A stretch of 64,000 bases of DNA from Blastocystis hominis. Lineage: Eukaryota; Sar; Bigyra; Opalinata; Blastocystidae. The stretch is from NCBI RefSeq assembly GCF_000151665.1, contig NW_013171815.1:1563153-1627152 (forward strand), read 5' to 3'. A model generated the notes under the pieces. It saw nothing but the letters and a program-made list of their open reading frames with translations. It searched no databases and was not told where the DNA came from. Shown in pieces: positions 32,482 to 43,714 of the stretch. The stretch's first letter is position 1. Each line of letters opens with the position of its first letter. Made by a program: the position numbers and the translations under genes.

Positions 32482-32541
32482 GCGGTTATTCTCATGAATC
32501 GAGTTACTGACATTCAGAAGATCCGCAGTAACTGCAAAGGA
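31075..32541. other. AT-rich intergenic region, no gene recognised
   Basis: About 1.47 kb lies between the surface-protein start and the helicase stop. An ORF from 32242 is a translation of low-complexity ATT/GTT tracts (Ile/Val runs). A small imperfect palindrome TAGTAGTGGCGTGGCTACTA lies near 32078-32097. No RNA gene is recognised. Confidence 0.5.
32454..32482. repeat. (ATT)n trinucleotide microsatellite
   Basis: About nine tandem ATT units lie just downstream of the helicase gene, with further GTT-rich sequence around 32375-32405. Confidence 0.9.
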
Positions 32542-34673
32542 CTACAAATTATTACGACCTTTGATCGCAACATGCAGAGGATCCGCCACTCGCTTTCGCT
32601 TCCATTCCTTATTCTTCTCATCCTCCTCGTGCCCGCGCTTCGCTTCCTCCGGATTTGATTTCGGTTTCAATGCATCCGGAATCAGATAATCAGGAATATC
32701 TCGCAAATACGCTATCGGACGAACCAATTGCTTTGAGAGTCCATGCTGCAGCAGCTCTAATTCGTGGGGATTGTCTTCAAAATGCATCTTCAGCTTTGAA
32801 CTATTCAACGCCTCTTTTCGCAACTGCATCATTCTCGTGTTTCGAATCAAGTTCGGCGTAATACCTCGCTTCACGCCCTCCACTCTACCCATTAGATCGA
32901 ACCAAGCCGCCTCGACCGATAGCTGAACGACTCGATCTGGGAGATGTCGAACGGAAGTCGCTGCGGAACGGGATGCCCATCCCGCGGAGGATTGTACTTC
33001 TGGATCTCGGCCAGAATACGTTGGTCCTTGTCCGAGGTTGGCACGATGAAAGAGAGCGCTGTGCCTGCGTGTGGAAGGGATGAAGAGACGCGTACCCAGG
33101 TTTCCAGCTCGCGCCGTTCGGCCGATGCGGTGAACGTAGTGCGAAACGGAGGCGGGCATCGAATAGTTGATGACTGCGGCCACGTCTAGAGAAAAGAAGA
33201 AGAGAAGAAAAGAGGAAACTCTCGAAATCGATTCCGCGACTCACGTTATATTCGTCGTTTTGCGTCTCTTCGGTTTCCTTCTCGGGCTCAGAAGAATCTT
33301 CCAGGTCGAAGTCGTCACTGTCGTCCTTCTCAATTTCAGAATCCACGTCCTTCTCAATTTCAGAATCTTCATCCTTCTCGTTTTCAGAATCTCCCAACAG
33401 CTCGGCGTCTTCCTTCGCATTGGTTCCACTGTTTCCACCATTCTCCTCTTTCTCGCTGTTTTCTGGAATGGACTGCGCCAATCCCTCATCTGTGGCGATC
33501 AAGTAATCGTACATTCCCTGGGCTCAAACTCTCTCTTCCAAACCTACTCGATTGAACTGATGAATGATGTTATTGCGAGACAAAGCAGGCAACTCGTTAT
33601 TCAACACCACCGACTTCATAGAGAATCGCTCCAAGAAAATACTCAAGAAATATCCACTATGCGTTACTTTATTCCTTTCAAAAGAGCAACAAGTTCAACG
33701 AGTCCACAAAAATAATCACTTTTCCTTTCAAAATATGCAAACGAAGCAGCGCATAGAGCAGCAATGCCTTCTTTTCCTCAGACACCTCGATGAAAAACTC
33801 ATTCAAGTCTACCTCATCACTCCAAACCATTCCTCTCACTCGTGTTTTCCTCCTCCAACTTCACGGTCACACAGTTATGCAGCAACTTCTGCTTGAGCAG
33901 CGAAACCTCTTCATTCAGCGTAGCCGACAGAATAATATTCTGGCAAGTTGCAGGGATTCGCTCCACCACCTTGTTCATATCTTCCTTATACCCATACGAG
34001 AGCAACTACATTCATTATGATTGAGTCATAATCGCTCTACCAAATCGGCCTCGTCTACTATGAAAGTGTGGATGTTTTTAAGAATGTTATCGCTGTACAG
34101 TTTTAAATGATTCAACAGCATCTTGGGAGTCGAAATGACAACATCCGTGTATTCGTTCAGATAGCCCTTCTACCACTTATGTGAAACGAACGCAGCTTCA
34201 ACCTGCTGATCCGCGCTGCTCAAATGCAAAGAGACGACATTGATGACGTTACTACAGTAGCGAGACAAGGACCGAAAGCATTCGTAGGTTTGGACGCAAA
34301 GCTCTTTGGAAGGTACTAAAATGACAGCTTTGATTCCGTCGGTTGTGTTGGTAATGGAAAGCAACTTTTGAAGGGTGGGGATTGCGTACGCAACAGTCTT
34401 TCCAGAACCCGTGCGAGCCTTAATTAATACATCCTTCCCACTCAGAATGAGAGGAATCGATTGTTCCTAGTCATTACCTTCTCGCGTAAGTTCTACCTGA
34501 ACCAACGTCGGATGAACGTAACCCATCTCAGTTACCGCCTTCAGAATTCGCTTATCAAGACCTAGAAGTCAAAACGGCTGTTCCCAACACAAACCGAATT
34601 CGGAAGAGTCAAATTGCTTCTCCTCACTTGTTACTCCATTAACAATTGAATTTTCGCCTGTTTGACTCTGCAT
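32542..34673 (-). CDS. DEAD-box RNA helicase, DBP9/DDX56 type
   Basis: DBP9/DDX56 is a nucleolar helicase of 60S assembly. The start ATG 34671-34673 gives MQSQTGENSIVNG. Introns of 30-33 nt near 34560 and 34475, and others, separate the exons. Motifs in order are: FGLDKRILKAVTEMGYVHPT with Q (Q motif), ARTGSGKTVAY (I), VPSKELCVQT (Ia), VISTPKML (Ib), VDEADL (II), LSATL (III), KVIIFVDS (IV), YLIATDE (V) and HRIGRTARAG (VI). A long acidic insert (33290-33475) sits just after motif V, where DBP9 proteins carry one. The conserved C-terminal DBP9 signature RKRVADPLHV is present near the end. The stop is TAG 32542-32544. It has no good TGTTTGTT nearby. Confidence 0.92.
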
Positions 34674-34846
34674 TTCCTGCTTTCTACAAACTATTAGTAT
34701 TTGAACGTCCCAGATTCGTCCCCATTCCATCTCTATACCTTTCAGACTATTGAAGTATTATCAAATCAGGAATTAAGAGAAAAAAGCGACCGACAAAAAA
34801 AGTCCGATTTTCTGGAAACAAACAACGAGTAAATCAAAAACACTTA

Positions 34847-35995
34847 TTACTGTGCGCTAGATTGACGCTTCATGGAAGCAACTAGATTGTTCGGTATGAC
34901 GCCCTCATACTGCCATTCACAACAATGAAATACCTTTCCGTCCTCCGTGTGGATTGTTCCGGACTGATTAATTATTTGGAGAGTGTCCTTCTGCTGCCTT
35001 CCCATATCCACTGCCTCCCATCGTATTGTATAGTACTTTTCTGGATAGGCAACCGACCATTTGAGCTGCGTCGCTACTTTCATCGGCAGAATCGCTCTGT
35101 TCTCGGGATTCTGCTGTCGGCACCACTCAATCAGAGCATCATCGTATCCCTTCGATGAGGTCAATTCGATATCGCTATTGACTGCGACGGGACAGAGAGA
35201 TGCCCATTTGAGTCGGGCTGCATTCTTTGGGTGAAACACGCTTGTAGGAGGTGGCATGCAAATCCGTTCGGGTTGAGTCAGCAAACGGTGTAGAATAGCA
35301 TTCAAATAAGTAAAGACGGTCAGGGCAAAGTTGTCGCGAGGCATCAGCAATTCGCATTCTACTTCGTATGTAAAATCTCCATTCAATGCTTCTTGGAGAT
35401 TGTCGCCACTTTGAGTCACTGTCATATCGATTACATATTTGTTCTCAAAGTTGAAGCTGGTTCGCTTTCGATGACGAACTGTTACGATCCGAGTGGATCG
35501 GGACAGAGAACCACTCTGGAGATAGTCGAGCGCTGCCTTTTCATATTCATCGACTTGGCTTTGGGAGATTGGGATTTCGTCTGAATTGGAGATTCGCAGA
35601 CTATACACAGCTTCTCCGAATACAAAGGTTTCCTGTTCCACCCTCTTTTTCCTCGCTACTTCTTTGATGGAATACGCATCTCCCTCCTTCACAGTAACGA
35701 CACGCACATTCTGTTCGAAGATTATGGCATATTCATCATCTTCTTTTGGAGTATGCTTCTTTCCGCTCCGATCCACCCAGTAGTCTCTGGACAATAGATA
35801 GTTCCGCATGTCGAAAAAGAATTTTTGACTCACTCCAGGCACAAATCCAGAATCGGTCATCTTTCCCAAGCGCGATTCTATTTCCGTTGTCAACCCGATC
35901 GACTTCCAGTTTTTATTCAGCAATTGAACGAGATAAGTGAAAACGAAGGAATCCCAAATCCTTCCAATATCGATCGACACACAACGCTTCTCCAT
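34847..35995 (-). CDS. mRNA 5'-triphosphatase, Cet1-like triphosphate tunnel metalloenzyme
   Basis: This enzyme removes the gamma-phosphate of nascent mRNA as the first step of capping. It is a single exon of 382 residues with start ATG 35993-35995 (MEKRCVSIDIGRIWD). The tunnel-lining metal motif is EIESRLGKM near residue 40. VTVKEGDAYSIKEVARKKRV and RHRKRTSFNFENKYVIDMTV supply the basic and R.D.T strands, and TYEVECELL supplies the second glutamate-rich motif. This is the fungal/protist Cet1 fold, not the cysteine-phosphatase type of animals and plants. TTGTTTGTTT occurs about 25 nt past the stop. It is divergent from uL3m. Confidence 0.88.
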   Translation of the reverse strand: MEKRCVSIDIGRIWDSFVFTYLVQLLNKNWKSIGLTTEIESRLGKMTDSGFVPGVSQKFFFDMRNYLLSRDYWVDRSGKKHTPKEDDEYAIIFEQNVRVVTVKEGDAYSIKEVARKKRVEQETFVFGEAVYSLRISNSDEIPISQSQVDEYEKAALDYLQSGSLSRSTRIVTVRHRKRTSFNFENKYVIDMTVTQSGDNLQEALNGDFTYEVECELLMPRDNFALTVFTYLNAILHRLLTQPERICMPPPTSVFHPKNAARLKWASLCPVAVNSDIELTSSKGYDDALIEWCRQQNPENRAILPMKVATQLKWSVAYPEKYYTIRWEAVDMGRQQKDTLQIINQSGTIHTEDGKVFHCCEWQYEGVIPNNLVASMKRQSSAQ

Positions 35996-36172
35996 CCAGC
36001 TACGCCCAATTATTTAAAAACGATATTTTGTTCTATCAAAATATGTAAAATGATCGGAATAATCGCGGTTTGGATTCAACTTTGATTGCCATTTTCTCCA
36101 TAGCAGCAGGTTTGTTCTTTGGGCTCTACTTACCAGACATCTTACCTTGTACTAGAGAAAAGAAATTGAATC

Positions 36173-37492
36173 ATGCTTGCCTCGTATCGCTGCTGTGTTC
36201 GAAACTTGCCGCGATATTGCTCTGCGATTCGTTTTTCTACGGCATCGTGATTCTTAATACATAAGTCATAAATTGTAGGGTTGTTCCTACCAAGTTGGTT
36301 GCTGGAGAGATGAGTCCAACGTCTAAACGGACAGGTGTAGTGGCACTGAAGATTGGAATGATGCCTCTGTGGGATAAATGGTGTACAAGAATTCCTTGTA
36401 CAGTTCTCCAGGTTTTGGCTTATTCCGTTGTATTTTGGAGTAGATTGAGAATTGTCAGGTTGTACAAGTCAAGACAAAAGAGAAGGAAAATACAAACAGT
36501 CTTCAAGTTGGAGCGGGTCCTGTAAAAGTGAAAAATGTAAACAAGCCACTGTTCGGGCACTACAAGAGCGTTGGCGTTGAGCCAAAGCGATACCTCACAG
36601 AGTTCAAGGTCACGGAAGACGCGTTTCTTCCTGTAGGTAGGTAATCGAAATCAATGTGTGAAATGATTGTTGCGAAGGGAGTTGATGTTATGGCTGGAGC
36701 GTTCCGGTGGTAGTCATGGTGATTTTGACGGTTAACCATCAACCTACCACCCTTTTGTGAACCACCTCCCTCTTTATCACTCCCAAATCAATTTGCAAAT
36801 GATTGACTTCCAAATCGATCAAACTGGACAGGACTCAGGTTTCTACTGCTGCAGCAAAGCAGTACTGAAGTATATCGCTGTCCACAGTGCGTTCTTTGCT
36901 GACCTTCTCTAGGCACGGAGCTCACCTGCAAGCACTTCGTTCCTGGGCAGCGCGTGAACATCCAGGGCATCACGCAAGTGAGCGCGGCGCTCTCTTCTAA
37001 GCGATAGGGAAAGGGATTCCAGGGCGTAATGCGGCGCTGGGGATTCAAAGGCCTCGGCGCGTCGCACGGCGTGAGCGTTTCGCATCGTTCTCTGGGATCG
37101 ACTGGACAGAGAGAGGTGCGAGAAGAGGGAGGAGAGGAGTGACGCGTAGGACCCCGGGAAGACGTTCAAGGGAAAGAAAATGCCTGGACGAATGGGGAAT
37201 AAGAACTGCACCGTGCAGAATCTACTGGTAGGCGTGGAATGCCGGTGCGATGTAGGTGTACAAGATCGATCCGAAGCGGAATCTGGTGTATGTGAAGGGG
37301 TGTGTGCCTGGAAACGACGGAGAGTATGTCAAGATCACCGATGGGCGCGATGTCGGTCCTTTCAAACTACCCTTCCCTACGTAGTGGCTGGCGTGCTGTG
37401 TGATGGCTAGGTATATTCCAACGGGGAGTCCCGAAGAGTTGGAAGAAGTCGTGGCGCCTGCTCCTGCAGAAGATCCTTATCCTTGGTATTAG
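36173..37492 (+). CDS. Mitochondrial ribosomal protein uL3m
   Basis: The start ATG 36173 gives [20 protein letters not shown] with FSTAS, a clear mitochondrial presequence. A 32-nt intron follows. Conserved uL3 blocks are [18 protein letters not shown], then [76 protein letters not shown], and [18 protein letters not shown] with VQNLLVYKIDP. The C-terminus ends EDPYPWY, TAG 37490-37492. All introns are 28-34 nt except one of 276 nt (36637-36912), which interrupts ...FLPVG^TELTC... and may host a structured RNA. TGTTTGTT lies at 37512-37519. Confidence 0.9.
36676..36889 (+). ncRNA. Candidate intron-encoded structured RNA (H/ACA-snoRNA-like)
   Basis: It lies inside the only long intron of uL3m. 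Hairpin 1 has an outer stem AGGGAG (36676-36681) with CTCCCT (36766-36771), and an inner stem GGTGGTAG (36706-36713) with CTACCACC (36744-36751), capped by ATGGT/ACCAT. Hairpin 2 has an outer stem TGGACAG (36825-36831) with CTGTCCA (36878-36884), and an inner stem TACTGCT (36844-36850) with AGCAGTA (36858-36864). An ACA sits directly at the 3' foot (36884-36886). AAATCA (36785-36790) between the hairpins fits ANANNA. Two bulged hairpins, an H-like hinge and a 3' ACA fit an H/ACA guide RNA. The hinge is longer than usual and the target is unknown. Confidence 0.45.
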
Positions 37493-37511
37493 TACGTCTC
37501 TTTTATCTTTC

Positions 37512-37519
37512 TGTTTGTT
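37512..37519 (+). terminator. TGTTTGTT poly(A)-site element of uL3m
   Basis: The exact octamer lies 19 nt past the stop codon and about 25 bp before the next start codon on the same strand. The intergenic space is therefore about 50 bp. Confidence 0.75.
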
Positions 37520-37543
37520 TGACTGCTGTAAATACACTGAGCT

Positions 37544-38385
37544 ATGGATCCCTCGCTCTTCTCGACTCCCTCTCTAGATCACATATCTCCAGAAGATTAC
37601 TTGAACATGTACATTCCATTAACGATTTCTTTACTCTAAGCTATGAACCAGACCAAGACTCGTTCCTATTTCTCGATGCGCTGGAAAATGAATATTCCTT
37701 TCTCAAGCAATTAGATCCCACCATAATTGTTGAAATTGGACCTGGTTCGGGAATTATTTCGACCTTTCTGACAAGAATTGTGAGTAAGAGTGTTTTTCGT
37801 TTTGAGACATAGACGAATCCCATCCTACAGCAACGCTAGCTATAGATATCAACATGGATGCGTGTCGAATCACGCGCGATACCTACCATCAAAATAAGGT
37901 AGGTATTGTTGAGTGGTTCTTAGAATAGGTTGTTTACGGTGATACAATCCGTTCCAATTTGCTTCAATGCACCCTTCAGAGACTTCAAGTAGTTGAATTA
38001 CGAGTGATACGAAGTAGAACAAGGTGGATGTGTTGCTATTCAATCCTCCCTATGTCCCTACTTCTTCGGAAGAGACCTTCCTACCGTTGTTGTTTGTCTG
38101 TGTTCTATCTAGTACGATTGAGTCGGCCTATGCAGGAGGAGAGAAAGGAAGGGAAGTGATTGACGTTCTTCTGCCAAATGTCCAGGTACAATAAAGTCAA
38201 GTGTGTGTGTGATGTAGTCCATTCTGAGCGAGCATGGCGTATTTTATTTGCTGTTGGAACGTGCGAACATCCCTGAGGAAGTTTCGTCAATCTTAAAAGC
38301 AACTGGGTTGAAAGGAGAGGTTGCACATGGGTGGTTGTGCGAGTGTAGATGGTACTGCGTAAGCAGTGTCGGGGAGAAGAATTAA
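37544..38385 (+). CDS. MTQ2/N6AMT1-type eRF1 glutamine methyltransferase
   Basis: With TRM112, this enzyme methylates the GGQ glutamine of release factor eRF1. The start ATG 37544 gives [20 protein letters not shown]. Six introns of 27-35 nt are removed. The joined exons read [18 protein letters not shown], then [18 protein letters not shown] (SAM motif I), [37 protein letters not shown] (catalytic NPPY), an [17 protein letters not shown] helix and [17 protein letters not shown]. The end is GEKN then TAA 38383-38385. [14 protein letters not shown] is diagnostic of the MTQ2 subgroup among HemK-like enzymes. Confidence 0.93.
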
Positions 38386-38607
38386 TGATCATGAAGTATT
38401 CACGTCATATGGTTTGAAATCGTTTTTCGCTGAGAGGTTATTATTACTGATATTGTTGTTGTTTTTTGAAAATCATTATTTTGAAATTCACGTTGAACAT
38501 TTTCGAATCGATCCCACTTCAATAAACAATCCAAACTTGGAACAGAAAACTCAAATGAACAAATATGCCCGATTTCTGGAATTGCTTCATTTCTTGTTGA
38601 ATGAAAA

Positions 38608-41600
38608 ATGTCGATTATCAAGGAATTGAAATCACAGTTCTCTTCGATCGCTTGGTGTCCCATCAAGGAGCATGTCAGTATTATGGCAGTTGCCTCCATG
38701 AAAGATTACGTTCCTTTGGAGGAGGATACCGCGAAATCATTAAGACTCTATGACTGGAGCCTGGAGGATGTTAGAAAGAGTCAGTTTGTTGCTGAGACGA
38801 CGCTTTCTTCTGAAATTAGCTGTATAAGCTGGGGTTGTACAGCGATTCCTAATCGGGAGGGTGCCCAGGGCTTGATTTGCCTTGGAATGCCGTCTGGATG
38901 TGTGGAGCTGTGGATTCCTTGCTGCAGTGTATCAAAGACCTGGACATTGGAGAAGGTTGTCGTGTGCTTGTTCCGTGTGATTTATAGATCGCCTCTGTGG
39001 AAGTCAGTGCTTCTTCTGTCCAAAGTATCTGCTTCAACTGTCATAACGGGTGGAACCAGCTTTGTGTTGGCTGCAAGGATGGCTCTGTATCCCTTGTTGA
39101 TCTGACCACGATCGATCATCCGGAAGTGTCGATGCTGACGAGACCGAATATGAATTATAGCGAAATCACACAGTCTTTAATTTTGACACTGCCTCATGCT
39201 TAGTGCTTCCTGGAATCCGAAGGTCGGCCACATTGTGTGCACGAGCACTGCTTCGGGTCGTGTGGTTGTGTGGGATATTCGCCAGAAGACCGTCTGGTGC
39301 GAGCTGTTTGACAACAACACCAACCGCGTGAGTCAAGTGGCGTGGAATCCCCACGACGGTTTGCAGCTTCTGACTGGTTTTTTCTTGGGTTTGGTGTGAC
39401 GTGCAGCGATCGATTCGGACGCTTCTCCCTTGCTGAAGCTGTGGGACCTTCGGAGCAGCACTTCCTGCCCGCTGGCCGAGCTCGCGGGGCATTCGAAAGG
39501 CGTGCTGGACTTGGTGTGGAACGCCGAGGATCCTCGCTTTGTGGCATCGACAGGCCGCGACAACAAGCTCTTGCTGTGGGACATGAGCAAGCGGGAAGTC
39601 ATCGGCGACATCACGAACGGAGAGGAGAAGCCGGAGCTTCCGACGGACGCTGCGGACTTCTTCACGACCGTGGCGCGCGCGGCGAGCGCTACGCGGAAGA
39701 CGCAGGTGCTGTGGAACCAGTTTAACCCCGCTGTGATCGCCACGGCGGCCTCCGATGGGAGCATCGTGCTGCACAACGTGGAGGGCGTGTCGATGAAGAA
39801 GTCGGTGGTGTCGTCGGCTGTTTATTCGGCGGTGAACGGATGCGAAAACCGCTTCCATGGAAAGGTGCTCTCCGTGTCCGATCTGGTGTGTGGGAACGAC
39901 GTGAAGGAAGAGATCGGCCAGTTTGAGAGCGCCATGGCGCAGGGCGATCTGAAGGGATTCTGCGATCGGATGGTGGCGGTGTGCGAGGATCCGCGTGAGA
40001 ACGAGATGTGGCTGTTTATGAAGGTGAGGGCGAAGGGCTGGCGTGATGGGTAGTGCATGTTCGAAGACGACGCGCGAAACACGCTCATTAAGCATCTCGG
40101 CTACGTCCTTCCGCCCACTGAACAGCCCTCGGAGAGCGAGGCGCAGCCCGCTCAGCCCGCACAGCCCGTCGAGATTCCGCAGCCCGTCGAGAAACCCGCG
40201 ATCACCGCGGAAGATCTCTTCGCGAGCGCGTCTCCCCTCGCCAACGAATCGCCTCTCGCGGAAACTGCCGCTGTGGAGGAACCAAAGGAGCCAAAGGAAG
40301 CAGAGGAAGCGACTCTCTCCGCGGTGGAGGAAGAGAACGCGGAGTGGGTGTCCGAGCTGAAGCAGAGCGTGATCGTGGGCGATTTCGCGCGTGCTGTGGA
40401 AGTGTGTTTCAAGTATGGCCGATTTGCCGACGCCTTGGTGCTTTCCGCCTGGGGAGGAAGCGAGTTGGTCCAGCAAACCACCGTAGTTCTGCGACGTCTC
40501 TCTAAGCGTAGGACCGCTACATGCGCGAGCAAGCGTCGTCGACGCTCAAGTCGCTGGCGACGATCGTGTCTGGCGACTTGACGGAGGCCGTGGCTTCGAC
40601 GACGGTCGCTTCCTGGCGCGAGACCCTCGCGATGATCTTGACCTACGCGCGCGAGGAGGAGTTCATCACGCTCTGCCAGCAGCTGGGCGAGCGGCTGGAG
40701 CAGCTGGGCGCTCGCGACGAGGCCTTGCTGTGCTCGATCTGCGCGGTCGATGTGAGCGGTCTGCTGCGTCTGGGACTGGGAGCGAGCCAGGATTACCGCG
40801 TGCGCTCGCACTTGTCCGTGATGGAAGTGCTGCTGATTCTCTGCACCATGGTGCCCGTGCAGGACCTCCATCTCGACGCCAAGCTCGCGGCCTTCGGAGA
40901 GAAGCTCGCCGTGCTGTGCGAGGCGCTGGAGGAGCAGGGCATGAACTCGATCACCTCGCACTTCCTCCAGAGTCTCCGCTCCGCTCCGTCCGCCCAGTCG
41001 CTGCTCCAGGCCATGGCAGCCGCCGTCCCGGACTTGCTCCCAGGCTTCCGGCCCGCGGCTGCTCCTGCTCAGCCCGTGGTTCAGCAGCCAATGATTCAGC
41101 AGCCCGTGGTTCAGCAGCCCGTGGTTCAGCAGCCCGTGGCTCCCCAGTTCGCGAAGCAGCCCGTGGCTCCCCAGTTCGCGAAGCAGCCCGCTCCGTCTGT
41201 GCAGCCGATGATGCCCGCTCCGCTCAATGCCTCCGTGCCCGCTCCCAAGCCCTTCACTCCCGCGGCGACCGTGCCGGCTCCCAAGCCCTTCATGCCGACG
41301 CCGTTCGTCCCTGCGACGCAGCCCGTCATGCCGCAGCCCGCCATGCCGCAGCCGCAGCCTGAGCCACAACCACAACCCGAAGTGGAGTACGCGTAGGCGC
41401 TGCTTCTTCCTTCTCATCTCCAGAATCACGCCGCAGCAGCAGGGAATCATGAGCTCGCTGAGCAATACCATCGCACTACTGCGCGAAGCCCCGCTCACCG
41501 CGGTATTCTTCGAATTCGAGCGTGATGTGTAGCCCCAGCAAGGAATTCTGGTGAAGGCCGAAGAGGCGATCGCCTGCATGGAGAAGCAGTTCAAGAAGGG

Positions 41601-41781
41601 ACTGGTGTCGCAGGAGGCCGAGGCACTGCTCGTTTTGTTGCAGGACAAGCTGAACGCGTTCGACTTTGTGGGAGCTGAAGATGTGTACAAGAAACTGAAT
41701 CTGGAGTTCTGGAAGGCGCACAAGGACTGGCTGTTGCCTCTGAAGCACTTCCTGAATCTCTGCAAGAAGATGTCTTCATAG
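38608..41781 (+). CDS. SEC31, COPII outer-coat protein
   Basis: SEC31 forms the COPII cage with SEC13 on ER exit vesicles. The start ATG 38608 gives MSIIKELKSQFSSIAWCP. WD40 blades include FVASTGRDNKLLLWD and GRVVVWDIRQKTVW. The insertion blade and alpha-solenoid follow (GFCDRMVAVCEDPRENEMWL, FARAVEVCFKYGRFADALVL, REEEFITLCQQLGERLEQLG). A Pro/Gln-rich linker (about 41050-41395) made of QQPVVQQPV-like and AKQPVAPQF repeats matches the SEC31 proline-rich active fragment that binds SAR1/SEC23. The C-terminal domain ends FLNLCKKMSS, TAG 41779-41781. Introns of about 30 nt occur throughout. Two long antisense reading frames here are shadows of this gene's GC-rich codons. Confidence 0.93.
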
Positions 41782-42302
41782 TAGTGATGAATAGTAGAGT
41801 ATGGAATGGTTTGTTTGGTTGCGAAACATTTTGATGGATGGGTTTGGTTTGTTGTGGATTTCACTGTATGATGATATATCTTTGTATTGATTTGTATTTG
41901 ATACGTCCATAGAATAGATTATCTATTTTAACATAATTTATTTTGGATGCATTCGTGATAAGTCAAGCGAGATCGTTCAGTATTTATTTCCTACGTATTG
42001 GTGTTAACAAGTATCAGACAAACGCAGCCCAATAATGCATAATACATATATATATATGTAATGCTACTTGTTAGTATATCCTAGTTCAATGTATATTTTA
42101 CACCTTTTATTCGATAATAATGATAATACAGAAATAATTGGTATTTTCGGAAATCCAATAATATCATTTGAATCAAACTAATATGAATGTAACTCTTTGA
42201 ACCGTTTTTCGCGGTTATTTGTTGTTGAGAGAATATTTTAAAATAGGAACCAAAATATATAAATAGTAATGTTTTAGTATAGCATATGATATTTTAGAAA
42301 CA
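41782..42302. other. AT-rich intergenic region
   Basis: It contains GTTTGTTTGG-type elements near 41810 (a likely SEC31 poly(A) region) and an AT palindrome ACATATATATATATGT near 42044-42059. No gene is recognised. Confidence 0.5.
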
Positions 42303-43340
42303 ATGAAAGGTATGCCTGTACTCCTGCTTTTCGTAATTCTGTCCGTTTGCCATTTGTTCATCATATTCTCCATACATAACACCAACAAAGTACAGATGTA
42401 ATTGTCCACTTTTTGCTTAACAGTAGTTTGACTTCAATTGATTTCAGATCCCACCCACTAGTGTATTGTAACTGTAGTTTGGCAGTAGCACTAACTGCAG
42501 ATGTGATATCCAAAAGAAATGAATAACTTGTAGAATATGACTGAGAAAGTGGAGAATACATTTATTTGGAATAAAATGCTTCAGTTTTCAGGATATCCCA
42601 TTATAACATTTGTTTATACGTCAGATGAGGTTGTTAAACAAAAAGCTGTCGAGGCAAAGTTTATCCCTCGTGAAATCAAGCATAGAAACAAATATGGATT
42701 GCCATTAATGTCGTCTATTTTACAAGATTTACGATCCATTTCTAACTACACATATATTGGTTATATCAACAGTGACATTTTACTGAATCCTGATTCTTTT
42801 TCCCTTTTAAAATTCGTTTCTAAATATCGATTTGCGTACAATATTACTGGACCGGTACATTCTATTATTCGTTAATATGTAGTAGATTGAGATAGCTTCC
42901 AGAGCCTGTGATTACTCTACTGTTAAGAATATCCGACAGGAAATTCTATATAAAACCCCTTTCACCAAGCCAATGCATTGCCTTTTGCGAAATAATGGAA
43001 GTGCAGTAGAATTTCTGCTTCTTGTCCACTATAGGATATATTCATCTTCTCAAATGATTTCAATCTTGATTCTCTGCCGCCTTGTGTTCCAGGAAGAACG
43101 AAGGTCGACAATATTTTGCTGGCTGCTGGGTACTATAATGGAACCTTAATTGATATGACGAATTCGATGGTTCACATACATCAAGGAAGGGACACCTATC
43201 ACAACAGTACTATCAGAGATAAACAGGACATGTTATATAATAAAAGGTTACCAACACAATTTGCAAAATTACACATGACGCCCTACTCTATCAACAGAGT
43301 AGGTATAAATTATGCTTTTAATGTGGCACGTACGAAATGA
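42303..43340 (+). CDS. Type II membrane glycosyltransferase-like protein
   Basis: The start ATG 42303 gives a signal anchor (MKGMPVLLLFVILSVCHLFI). After a 26-nt and a 31-nt intron the luminal domain reads NTFIWNKMLQFSGYPIITFV, then KYGLPLMSSILQDL and YTYIGYINSDILLN, where the NSD resembles a DxD-type metal/sugar-nucleotide site. Later exons give DIFIFSNDF, PPCVPGRTKVDNILLAAGYY, LIDMTNSMVHIHQGRDTYHN and YNKRLPTQFAKL. The order '..IFSxD...PP..xGR..xDNxLL......DxTxxxxxxHQ..D' is seen in a family of nucleotide-sugar transferases in fungi, plants and protists. Donor and acceptor are unknown. The stop is TGA 43338-43340. Confidence 0.65.
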
Positions 43341-43714
43341 TTTATTGTATAAATGATTGCTTTTGATCACATCGTTCTTTTTTATCTTGTTTGATTGATG
43401 TTTCTTAATTCGAGTAACAAATTGTAACTTACCGTCAATTGTACTTTGCTTCTTAAAATAAAATAGTGACAATATGTTTGTATGATCAAATAACGGATAA
43501 AAATAAGCACTACCATCAGAAAGCTCATGTAAATGTTCTCATCCAAATATAACTTCAAAAATCTCTTCATTCCTCTATTCTATCTTGTCTGTAATGTATT
43601 CTTTCGACTTAGAACAACACTGTTTTATGTATAATATTCCATTTCATAAAGACACATGATCTAACGACTTTGTTTCTCCAGCAAGAGCAGTATATCATAG
43701 TCTTCATCTCTGTT
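43341..43714. other. Convergent intergenic region
   Basis: This is about 370 bp of AT-rich sequence between two convergent genes. TCTTGTTTGATTG near 43387 may be a degenerate poly(A) element. Nothing else is recognised. Confidence 0.45.

Noticed and set aside
32242-32658. Plus-strand frame with Ile/Val transmembrane-like runs
   Set aside because: It is a translation of ATT/GTT microsatellites and the complement of the helicase 3' end; the hydrophobicity is a by-product of the repeat.
36049-36172. Possible small membrane protein upstream of uL3m
   Set aside because: The frame starts without ATG and overlaps the uL3m presequence exon, whose own frame has a clear mitochondrial targeting signal and splice site.
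39166-41864. Long minus-strand reading frames (436 and 570 codons)
   Set aside because: They are antisense to SEC31, arise from its GC-rich codon use and low-complexity linker, and show no protein family.
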